NCBI GenBank assembly: GCA_964428345.1
Contig: CAYRYD010000011.1
Location: forward strand, 1 to 64,000
Direction of reading: 5' to 3'
DNA length: 64,000 nt
DNA from: JABDMH01 sp964428345
GTDB taxonomy: Bacteria; Bacteroidota; Bacteroidia; Chitinophagales; Saprospiraceae
Part shown: positions 25,723 to 34,326 of the stretch, one piece after another
Layout: the number at the start of each line of letters is the position of its first letter
How positions within the stretch are numbered: the first letter of the stretch is position 1
Notes under the pieces: model-generated
The model's database searches: none
What the model saw: only the letters and a program-made list of their open reading frames with translations
Told to the model about the DNA's origin: nothing
Made by a program: the position numbers and the translations under genes

Positions 25723-28665
25723 ACTGGTACTAGTTGCGATGAAATAGAAATCGAACTGGATGTCTTGGAACCCACTTGTTCAGGAGCTTCGGATGGATAT
25801 GCTTCAGTCAATCCATCTGGAGGAAAAGAGCCCTATATAATATATTGGTCTACAGGAGCTAATAATCTCTTTATCAATAATATAGATAGCGGTTCTTACA
25901 GTGTAATCGTAATAGACATGGAAGGTTGCTCCAAGACTGTCTCATTCCGAATCGAAGATCCGGCTCCCCTCATGTTAGATCTGTTTGCCACCAATGAAAG
26001 CTATGGAGGGTCGGCTGATGGATTGGTGGATCTAACAGTTGTAGGAGGTACGGTTCCCTATGAGTATAATTGGTCAAACGGAGCATCGACTGAGGATATC
26101 GATCAGTTGACAGGTAAAGGGAGTACCTACAGCGTAACAGTGACCGATGTCCAGGGTTGTACTACCAGCGCATCGGTAGAGGTGCATACCGGCTGCCGTC
26201 CTGAAGGTTCCAATTGTGACGATGGAGATCCGGCTACCCACCATGATCAGGAGGATGGAAATTGCGGATGCTCCGGAATTGCTTGTCCGAAACTAGAACT
26301 TCAGATTGATCTGACTCAGGTATCCTGTTTTGGAGCATCAGATGGAGCTGCCCGATTGGACACTACTGCTTTGCATCTCACATCGATAAGCTGGTCTTCT
26401 GGTGAGTACAGTCCGGTAATCAAGGGACTGAGAGCTGGGATCTACCAGATTACTGTGGTTTCCGATGTTGGTTGTTACTACCTTGAGACTATAGAGATTA
26501 ATGAGCCTCCTCCACTTGAAGTTGATCTTGAAGGAACCGATGAAACGGGATTCACAGCCAGCGATGGTCGAGCCTGGGCCAACATAAAAGGAGGAACACC
26601 ACCGTATAGAATTGAATGGTCAAACGGATCAATTGGACCTCAAATCAATAATCTGGATGGAAATCGGTATTATACTGCAACCATACAAGATCAGGCTGGA
26701 TGCCGGACTGTCGATTCCATTTACATTGCGGAATTTGTGTGTGCTTCTCTCTATGATACAGGTTTTTTTAAAGTCGAAACCATTGTCTCGAACGATTGTC
26801 AGAGCAACCAGGAAATCATTGTTAAATCCAAATTATTGGATTCGGATCTCGAGTATAGCCTGGACGGATTGGTTTTTCAGGAGAGCCCAAGGTTTGCTGC
26901 GCTCAGTGATGGTGAATATCAACCCGTCATCAAAGACTTGTCCAGCGGCTGCCTGTTAAGTCTGGGGGAACTGCAACTTGGCCAGCCTGTAGAATTAGCC
27001 ATCAATACCCGTCAACCCACTGAATGCAATGCCAGGGATGGGGCTATAACTAATCCTGACCCACGATACGAGATAAGTCTCAATGGTAATGGTCCCTGGT
27101 ACCATGAACAAATTAATGATCTCCCTATGGGAAATTATCTGGTTTTTGCCCGAAAGCTTGGTGAAAGCTGTTCTTTCCGGCTTGGAACCTTTATACTGGG
27201 TGAAAATACAGGGAATAGAAATTACCTGACCATTTCCCGCTGGGATGCGCCTTGTGATGAAAATCTGGGTGGGATGGAGATATTTCCTTACAATGATAGC
27301 ATGACATATAGCATTGATGGTCGCCAGTGGTACCGTGGGAGACAGGTCTTCGCCGTGTCCCCTGGGGAATATCGGGTATATACCGGAGCTGAAGATTGTC
27401 CCTATTTTTTTGGAATAGTCATGATCGCCAGGAACACTACGATGAATCTTACCCACTTGGAGACTGGTAATCCTGCACATTGTGGTAGCCGGGATGGTTT
27501 TATCCAGGCCTACAGTGTTGACAATGCGGCTTACAGCCTTAACCAGGGACTTACCTGGAGCACCGATGGGTTGTTCAAAGACCTTTCAATTGGCAAATAC
27601 CAGATCTGGTTTCGCAACAATGGAGAGACCTGTCTCGATTCGGTCGAAGTACAACTGACTGCTCCGGAAGAAAATCTGGAGATCGGGGTCGAGGCCAGGC
27701 TGGATCCCTCCTGCTACGGTGGTGCGGATGGCTATATTGAACTGGGATTAAATAAGGACCCCTCACAGTATGAATTTAATTGGGATCATGGGGCAGAAGG
27801 CACAATGGTGGGCGGGCTACCATCGGGAACTTATGAAATAACGGTTTCCAGGGAGGCTTTTTGTCACAATTCCATACTAATCGAATTGGTGGATCCTCCT
27901 CCTCTGGACATTAAGTTTCCTCCTGTGGATTCAGTGACCTATTGCCACGGGCAATCAATACTGGTCAGCTTACCTGACACCACACTTACTTACACCTGGA
28001 AGGCTGAGAACCAAATCATTGGGACCGGCAATCAACTATTGATTTCCGGAGCGGGGCACTATTCAGTCAATGCCAGGGATCACGATGGATGCAGTACAAC
28101 CAGAGATTTTGAGATTGATTACAGCGATCAGTTCTTCCAGGCAGATTTTTTACTTACTTCTCAGGCCCTGGCCGGACAACCTGTCCATGCAGTTGAAGTA
28201 TCCTGGCCGGTCCCGGATCAGGTATATTGGGAAGTTGAAGGTGGATCGATCGTTGATACCTATCTCAATCAATCGGTACTGGTTTTTGACAATCCGGGTG
28301 ATTATCGAGTGACTATGAAGGCACTCAAGTATGGTTGTATGTCGGTTGTGGAGAAATCAATTCAGGTAGTAGAGGATTCCTCACAATTCAATCTGCCGAT
28401 TGATATCCCTGGCGAATCAATTCGTCTGACTCTATTTCCCAATCCAAATCAGGGGGTGTTTAATCTTACGGTTCAATTATCTGAAGCTTCACCTCTCCAG
28501 ATCCGAATCTATAATGAGGATGCTCTACTGGTTTATAGCCAGCATTTTGATGCGGTAGATGCCTTATCGCACCACTTCGATTTGTCCGGTTCAGTTGCCG
28601 GTATCTATACCTTGCTTCTTCAGAGTAACCAGGGATGGAAGACAGTCAATTTTGTCATTGAATGA
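25047..28665 (+). CDS. C-terminal part of the LRR-SprB surface protein with T9SS type A sorting tail
   Basis: The open frame begins in the gap (first codon GAT at 25048). Residues about 1-540 are four or more SprB repeats (GGTAPYVIRWSNGSSGSAI...), separated by Cys-rich modules of the CDDGDPNTFnDxEDGxCxCxGTxC type. A middle region (about 560-980) holds further strand-rich domains, each beginning with a Cys and ending in Gly-x-Tyr. The last ~90 residues are a type IX secretion sorting domain: LFPNPNQGVFNLTVQL, then GSVAGIYTLLLQSNQGWKTVNFVIE. SprB repeats occur in gliding adhesins. The protein is exported by T9SS and anchored or released at the surface. It is the same gene as the 23393 part. Confidence 0.85.
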
Positions 28666-28735
28666 GGGACACCTCTAAAAACCCCGTTCAATTGTCAACC
28701 GCTTATCCACAATAAACTATTTAAAAATCACCGGA

Positions 28736-28871
28736 CTTCCCAACCTCTTTGTGGTTTCTTCGCTCAAAGGTCAACAGACCTTTACCTCCTCCCTTGAGGC
28801 CAGGAGTTCGCTCCTCAATCTCGCCTGGTTCCTTTTGAATTTGACGAATTTAATAAGTATTCAGACGTGCC
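28736..28871. repeat. Palindrome-rich dispersed intergenic element
   Basis: Two perfect hairpins sit close together: AAAGGTC-AACA-GACCTTT (28766-28783) and AGGAG-TTCG-CTCCT (28802-28815, a UUCG-type tetraloop). They are followed by 50 bases (28822-28871) that match the window start at 80%. The element ends 15 bases before the convergent stop of the small T9SS gene. It looks like a REP/MITE-type repeat and could serve as transcription terminator for both flanking genes. Confidence 0.55.
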
Positions 28872-28885
28872 CTGAGATAGGGTAC

Positions 28886-29269
28886 CTAAGTCTTGGTTAT
28901 TTCTTCGATAATCTTACCACGGGAGGACGATATCTCCACAAAATACTTGGCAGCCCTAAGATGATCCAGGTTGACCTGATTTTCACCGAAGATCTGATAG
29001 TGGGAAAAAAGGATATTCCCATTTTCATCCACCAATCTTAAAGTAAAGTCTTCGCCCATTGGAAGGATCACTTGTAAATGGGACTTAACCTCTGTAGGGA
29101 AAATCCGGCATTCAAAGGGTTTCATCACCGAAGTAATACTGTCATTTGTACTTGCCAAGGTATCCCCCTTCTCTTGAAGGTCAGCCTTCATGGTATCGGG
29201 CGTTGACTGCGACCAGATTTCGCTCACTAAAACAGGCAATAAGATCAGGGGTATTAAAAATTTCTTCAT
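28886..29269 (-). CDS. Small secreted protein that is essentially a T9SS-type sorting domain (127 aa)
   Basis: A signal peptide (MKKFLIPLILLPVLVSEIWSQ) is followed by a ~30-residue Thr/Asp/Ser linker and a 75-residue domain. That domain has CRIFPTEVKSHLQVIL, FTLRLVDENGNIL, then LRAAKYFVEISSSRGKIIEEITKT, the layout of a T9SS type A C-terminal sorting domain with PTE where PNP is usual. No cargo domain lies between. Such a stand-alone tail may be a remnant, a decoy or a surface peptide. It faces the end of the LRR-SprB gene. Confidence 0.7.
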   Translation of the reverse strand: MKKFLIPLILLPVLVSEIWSQSTPDTMKADLQEKGDTLASTNDSITSVMKPFECRIFPTEVKSHLQVILPMGEDFTLRLVDENGNILFSHYQIFGENQVNLDHLRAAKYFVEISSSRGKIIEEITKT

Positions 29270-29331
29270 GGGGTAGACATATCTTTGAACGAATGCATTT
29301 GACTAAAAACTGGCGGGTATCTTTCGGCCTG

Positions 29332-29381
29332 AGTGGGTAACTATAGATCAGTGGATTGTTGGTCACTGTTGGCTACCCACT
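29332..29381. other. Nested inverted repeat upstream of the small sorting-domain gene
   Basis: AGTGGGTA (29332-29339) pairs with TACCCACT (29374-29381), and inside the loop CAGTG pairs with CACTG. The structure lies 63-112 bases upstream of the ATG at 29269, between that gene and the GMC oxidoreductase gene's 3' end. It may be a leader hairpin or the GMC gene's terminator; no T-run follows on either strand. Confidence 0.4.
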
Positions 29382-29492
29382 AAAACACAATAATGACGCC
29401 AAAAATAAATATAGCAACAAGAAGTTCAAAAATATCCGGCAGAAGATATTTTCGATTCCTCCCCTTTTAACATTGCCGGAGAATCCGATCCA

Positions 29493-31199
29493 TCATAAAT
29501 TACTCTTTTTCAATTCATTCACTGCATGATTGGCCGCCCGGGCAGTGATGGCCATGAACGTCAGAGAAGGGTTTTGATTTCCAATCGAGGTCATACAGGC
29601 CCCATCGGTCACATAAACATTAAGGCAGTGATGTAGCTGATTATTACGGTTGAGCAGTGAAGATCGAGGATCATCACCCATCCGGATACCTCCCATTTCA
29701 TGGATGTCGAGACCAGGGGCTTGTTTGCTGTCCGATTTATGAATGGACGTACAGCCCGCGGTTATGAGCATTTGTTCACCTTCTGTTAGAAAGTCCTCCA
29801 GCATTTTTTCGTCATTGTCATCATAGCCAATGGAGGTTACCAGCAGGGGAATTCCCCATTTATCGTTTCGGTCATCACTTAAGCGTACATGATTTTCAAA
29901 TTTGGGAATGGTTTCTCCCTGCATCATCATATATACCTGCCAGGGACCCGGTTTAGTCAGATCATCTTTAAATTCAGCTCCGAAGTCGGCATTGTAGATT
30001 CCCCGGCTCCACCCCGCTCTTGAAGCACTGAATGCCACCATATAGCCGCGGAGAAAGTCGGTTTCCTGGCGGTAGACATTTCTGAACGAAGGCATAAAGG
30101 CAGTAGTAGGTCGCCGACCGGAATAATATTGATCACTGAATCCATCAAATAAAGCCGACATGGAACCCCGGTACAGATGAAAGGCGACATAACGGCCGAG
30201 CAAATCACTATCATTTCCCAGCCCATCAGGAAAACGGTCACTTCGTGAATTAAGCAATATCAGATTGCTGTTGAGGGTGCTGGCGTTTACGAAAATTACT
30301 CTTGCAAAATACTCGGTTGCCAGGAAGGTCTCTGCATCGATGACCCGCACTCCAGTGGCTCGCTTCTGATCCTGGTCGTAGATAATAGAGTGCACCACGG
30401 CATGTGATCTGACGGTGAGATTACCGGTTTTGGCAGCCCAGGGAAGGGTGGAGGAATTACTGCTGAAATATGCACCATAGGGACAGCCCCGGTAACACAG
30501 ATGCCTGGCCTGGCACTTACCCCTACCCTGTTCCAGATGGATTGGCTGAGGTTCGGTAAGGTGAGCACAACGTCCTATGATCACCTGCCGGTCCTGATAA
30601 TGTTGATGTATTTTTTCCTGGATATGCTTTTCGACACAATTGAGCTCAAAAGCCGGCAGCACTTCGCTATCAGGTAAGTGTTCAATCCCATCTCGGTTGC
30701 CGCTGATCCCCACAAACTTTTCAACATGGCTGTACCAGGGCTCCAGATCGCGATACCGGATTGGCCAGTCGACTGCAAATCCATCCCTGGATGGTGCTTC
30801 AAACTCATAATTGCTCCATCGCTGGGTTTGGCGGGCCCAGATTAAGGACTTACCTCCAACCTGATAACCCCGGATCCAGTCAAAAGGCCTCTCCTGAACA
30901 TAAGGATGCTCATCATCCTTCACAAAAAAATGCTTGGTTGCATCTTCAAAGGCGTAGCATCGGTCTGCTATCGGATTTGCTTCCTTCTCTTCCTGCGAAA
31001 GACCTCCTCTGAATTTAAAATCCCAGGGTGCCAGCATTGCGGTAGGATAGTCCTTGACATGGGTAACATCTCTGCCCCTTTCCAGTACCAGTGTCTTCAA
31101 TCCCCCGTCGCAAAGCTCTTTGGCAGCCCATCCACCACTGATCCCTGATCCAATTACGATGGCATCGTAGGTATTATCCTGTTTTCCTTTGCCGAACAT
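29493..31199 (-). CDS. GMC-family oxidoreductase
   Basis: An FAD-dependent alcohol or sugar oxidoreductase. The N-terminal dinucleotide fold is DAIVIGSGISGGWAAKEL with LVLERG. GGKSLIWARQTQRW and NASTLNSNLILLNS are the family's substrate-side and FAD signatures. The C-terminus has INEMGG-like DIHEMGGIRMGDDPRSS and NPSLTFMAITARAANH, fitting the gluconate-2-dehydrogenase-like branch. No signal peptide is visible, and no small gamma subunit or cytochrome is adjacent. 568 aa is usual. The electron acceptor is unknown. Confidence 0.9.
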   Translation of the reverse strand: MFGKGKQDNTYDAIVIGSGISGGWAAKELCDGGLKTLVLERGRDVTHVKDYPTAMLAPWDFKFRGGLSQEEKEANPIADRCYAFEDATKHFFVKDDEHPYVQERPFDWIRGYQVGGKSLIWARQTQRWSNYEFEAPSRDGFAVDWPIRYRDLEPWYSHVEKFVGISGNRDGIEHLPDSEVLPAFELNCVEKHIQEKIHQHYQDRQVIIGRCAHLTEPQPIHLEQGRGKCQARHLCYRGCPYGAYFSSNSSTLPWAAKTGNLTVRSHAVVHSIIYDQDQKRATGVRVIDAETFLATEYFARVIFVNASTLNSNLILLNSRSDRFPDGLGNDSDLLGRYVAFHLYRGSMSALFDGFSDQYYSGRRPTTAFMPSFRNVYRQETDFLRGYMVAFSASRAGWSRGIYNADFGAEFKDDLTKPGPWQVYMMMQGETIPKFENHVRLSDDRNDKWGIPLLVTSIGYDDNDEKMLEDFLTEGEQMLITAGCTSIHKSDSKQAPGLDIHEMGGIRMGDDPRSSLLNRNNQLHHCLNVYVTDGACMTSIGNQNPSLTFMAITARAANHAVNELKKSNL

Positions 31200-31370
31200 G
31201 TACCAATTTTATCCGGCATCAAGGTACCAAATTTTCGGACCTTGACTTCCGGCATTTCGGATTGAAACGGTCAGAAAGACCCTGGTTCAAAATGCCGAAA
31301 CGGAAATAACTCTGACCAAAGCTGGAAAAAATTGAATGAAAGATGATTCCAATACTACTAATTTAGGGGG

Positions 31371-32966
31371 ATGCAACGGTTGTATCAGATAATTGCAGTT
31401 TTCCTGATTCCGGCCTATCTGGCATTGAGTCCTTCTCCTGTGATCCGGATGCCGGAGATTTGTGACAATGCGTTGGATGACGATGGTGATGGATTGATCG
31501 ATTTGAATGATCCGGACTGTGACTGTCCCGTTGCCGAACCTGTTTCCCTTATTCCGAATCCTTCTTTTGAGGAAAGATCCTGTTGTCCCCAGACGCGGGG
31601 TAGTCTTCATTGTGCTGATACCTGGATTCAGGCCAGTGAAGCAACGACAGATTACCTGCACACTTGTGGCTTCAATGGCTGGCCGGATCTTCCGATTCCC
31701 CAACCCATACCAGATGGTGAGGCTTGCATTGGCTTTCGCAATGGCAGATTTGGGGAGGGAAATTCCAATCCAAACTGGAAGGAGTACACCGGAGCTTGTC
31801 TTACCAGCCCTTTGAGGGCCGGAACTACCTACTTGTTTCAATTTTGGCTGGGGTTTACCCATTATCAAAATTCTCCTCCTTTGAATGTGGTCTTCTACGG
31901 TAGCACCGATTGCAAAAACCTTCCTTTCGGATCCGGAAATGAGAGACATGGTTGTCCGTTGAATGGTGAGGGCTGGATACCTCTTGATGTAATTTATGCG
32001 AGTGGTGCCAATACCTGGAAAAAAGAGCAATTCAGCGTTACTCCTGATCAGGATATTTATGCGATCGCCATCGGTCCGGATTGTCTGGAACTGGATCTAA
32101 CCGATAATCCGTACTATTTCCTCGATCACCTGGTGCTGGCTGACGTCAAGGAGTTTGATTTGGTGATTGTCCCTACCGCTCATCCCTGTGATCCCGGCTT
32201 CGGTCTCCGCCTTCCAGAAAGAGAAGGATTCCAATACCAATGGTACCGGAATGGAGTCGCCCTGATTGGCGAAACCGGCCACGAATTGAAGACCGGGAGA
32301 GAAGGTACCTATCAGGTCAGGGTCCTCGAAGATCATGGAATGACCAGTTGTAAAATTACCAAACCCTATACCCACACGATCCCAGTCATCCGTACCCGGG
32401 AATCAAGACACGTTTGCGAAGGAGAGCTCATTACGGTCAGAGGCCGTTCAGTCAGTAATTCCGGGATATTCATTGACACCCTCAAGACGAGGAATTTGTG
32501 CGACAGCATTGTAGAAACCACTGTGCGAATGATCTCGGATTCAACAGTTCACGTTCGCGCCCGAATCTTCGAAGGGGAAACTTATATGGTAGGGCACAAG
32601 CAATTCAGTCATCCGGTGAATGAAAAGGTCCTGCTCACCTCCACTCTGGGTTGTGACAGTACAGTACAACTTGAACTCGAGTATTATAAAGTGTTTATTC
32701 CCAATGCCTTCACTCCCAATACTGATGGTGTCAATGATGGGTTTAGTGTTTACGGTTCGAACGACTTGATTTCGATCAAATCACTGGTTCTTTTTAATCG
32801 ATGGGGCGGCAAGATATTCGAAGGCAATGATCTGCCTGCCAACGAATCGATAACCTTATGGCAGGACAACCGGACTGATGAAGGTGTGTATACCTATCTG
32901 ATCAGTTTGCTGATGGATGACGGTCAGCTTCACCAGCTTTCCGGCTCGGTTTTGTTGTTGCGATAG
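31371..32966 (+). CDS. Secreted protein with gliding-motility-type (T9SS type B) C-terminal domain
   Basis: 531 residues. A signal peptide (about 1-22) is followed by CDNALDDDGDGLIDLNDPDCDC, a Ca-binding-like Asp motif common in Bacteroidota surface proteins. Then come a carbohydrate-binding-like beta domain (about residues 55-260) and an Ig-like segment. The last ~85 residues, VFIPNAFTPNTDGVNDGF ... LFNRWGGKIFEG ... GVYTYLISLLMDDGQ, are the type B sorting domain used by SprB-like adhesins. The ATG at 31371 is the only sensible start. The 3' end overlaps the convergent gene by 65 bases. Confidence 0.88.
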   Translation: MQRLYQIIAVFLIPAYLALSPSPVIRMPEICDNALDDDGDGLIDLNDPDCDCPVAEPVSLIPNPSFEERSCCPQTRGSLHCADTWIQASEATTDYLHTCGFNGWPDLPIPQPIPDGEACIGFRNGRFGEGNSNPNWKEYTGACLTSPLRAGTTYLFQFWLGFTHYQNSPPLNVVFYGSTDCKNLPFGSGNERHGCPLNGEGWIPLDVIYASGANTWKKEQFSVTPDQDIYAIAIGPDCLELDLTDNPYYFLDHLVLADVKEFDLVIVPTAHPCDPGFGLRLPEREGFQYQWYRNGVALIGETGHELKTGREGTYQVRVLEDHGMTSCKITKPYTHTIPVIRTRESRHVCEGELITVRGRSVSNSGIFIDTLKTRNLCDSIVETTVRMISDSTVHVRARIFEGETYMVGHKQFSHPVNEKVLLTSTLGCDSTVQLELEYYKVFIPNAFTPNTDGVNDGFSVYGSNDLISIKSLVLFNRWGGKIFEGNDLPANESITLWQDNRTDEGVYTYLISLLMDDGQLHQLSGSVLLLR

Positions 32967-34152
32967 ACGGAGATGTCAGGTGAAGTAAGGTGTCAAGAAC
33001 TGCGATCATTGTCCCCTGATTTAATTGGAAATCCTGCAATCGGGATCTCTCAAAACGGAGTCGCAAGGGAATGACCGGCGTTTCAACATCCTGGATCTTT
33101 GGCAAATACTGCTCCAGAACAAGGTCGGTTTTCAATGGAAAATATTGCCGGAGCGATTTTTCTATTCGCTGTCGGACCACCTTCAGGAGTCCCCGGGTCA
33201 CGATGCCGGGTTTCACTGGCGACCGCATGTCAAACTCGTCCAGAATGATTTCCCGGGTTTCTTTCTTAAAGCGGATAAACAAAACAAAGATCACCGGGTC
33301 ACTTAACAACCGATCCGGCCAAAATTGCAAACGCAACTCACCAATGTGTAATTTAACTTCCAGGTGCTTTACACCGATAGGTAGCTTCTGGATCAGCTGA
33401 TTGATGCGGTCGATCTGGCCTGGCAATATGTCATTGATCATTTGTTCAGAAATCTTCAAACGGACGGGCATGTCCTTTCTCCGCGAAGCGAACTCAACAC
33501 TGGTCTCCCGCGGTATCTGATCTCCAGGGTTGATTTCCAGGCCTGCAGTAATACCCACAGAGAGGTACCCGTCGCCTATCAGGAAATGGTGAACGGTCAG
33601 TTTCGTCCTGCTCATGTTGATCATTATCCCTTGTACATAAAATGAATCCGGAATGTGCAGCAACAAGGCTGCCAGATGTTCCGGTTTTAATGCATCCTCT
33701 ATTTTCCTGGAAATCCTTTCTTCCAGAAAATCAAACTGGTTGAATAAAACCGAGGATACTTTTTCGACAACACCCAGATGCTTTCCCGATTCTTCAATAT
33801 GGGGACCATCCAACCACTGAAAATGCTCGAACCTGAAATCCACTCTGACCTCCTCCTGTTGGATGCTGACAGCAATCCGGCTGGAAAGTTGGAGTACCCC
33901 GGATATCGATGAAACCAGGCGGGATGCAGGGTCAATTTTCACAGCAACACTCTGCAGGATCAGAAACCGGCCATTTTCAGGTATAACGGATTGCAAATCA
34001 ATATTATAGAAGACAATGGTTACCTGACCCAGAATCGGAATGTTCACTTCGAGTGGTTTGTTATCCAACAGCTGCAGACCTTTGTTGAGCAGCAAATGCA
34101 AATCCTCTTTTTCCAGGCGGATATCCACTGGTAAATCCGTTAATTGCAGCAA
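32902..34152 (-). CDS. Unrecognised strand-rich protein (416 aa)
   Basis: No family is certain. The frame opens with a TTG at 34152, the only start codon after an upstream stop. It has no signal peptide. The protein has repeated amphipathic strands with Ile/Val-Asp/Glu alternation (LEVNIPILGQVTIVFYN; VRVDFRFEHFQW), then a long helix (SRKIEDALKPEHLAALLLHI), and again strands. This recalls BPI/SMP-like lipid-binding or DUF4403-type proteins, but I cannot confirm it. The C-terminal 21 codons overlap the end of the T9SS type B gene. It is divergent from the VPS10-like gene. Confidence 0.6.
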   Translation of the reverse strand: MLQLTDLPVDIRLEKEDLHLLLNKGLQLLDNKPLEVNIPILGQVTIVFYNIDLQSVIPENGRFLILQSVAVKIDPASRLVSSISGVLQLSSRIAVSIQQEEVRVDFRFEHFQWLDGPHIEESGKHLGVVEKVSSVLFNQFDFLEERISRKIEDALKPEHLAALLLHIPDSFYVQGIMINMSRTKLTVHHFLIGDGYLSVGITAGLEINPGDQIPRETSVEFASRRKDMPVRLKISEQMINDILPGQIDRINQLIQKLPIGVKHLEVKLHIGELRLQFWPDRLLSDPVIFVLFIRFKKETREIILDEFDMRSPVKPGIVTRGLLKVVRQRIEKSLRQYFPLKTDLVLEQYLPKIQDVETPVIPLRLRFERSRLQDFQLNQGTMIAVLDTLLHLTSPSIATTKPSRKAGEADRHPSAN

Positions 34153-34257
34153 TGCGAAATTTTTTTCAGGAATATATAATATTCTTTTTAAGCAGGCCGT
34201 TTACCTATCAGATTTCCTATCCTACGGGAAATTTTGTTCACGGGATTACAATTTTGG

Positions 34258-34296
34258 AAGTGAGTCGAAACGCCTAAATTTCGACTCACTTTTTTT
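34258..34296 (+). terminator. Strong intrinsic terminator in a divergent intergenic region
   Basis: AAGTGAGTCGAAA (34258-34270) pairs with TTTCGACTCACTT (34279-34291), a 13-bp perfect stem with an 8-base loop, and runs into seven T (34290-34296). It points along the plus strand, 30 bases before the ATG of the VPS10-like gene, with no established plus-strand gene upstream of it. It may be an attenuator or end a small RNA. Confidence 0.8.
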
Positions 34297-34326
34297 ATCT
34301 TACCCCGTCAATTATTTCATTTTAAT

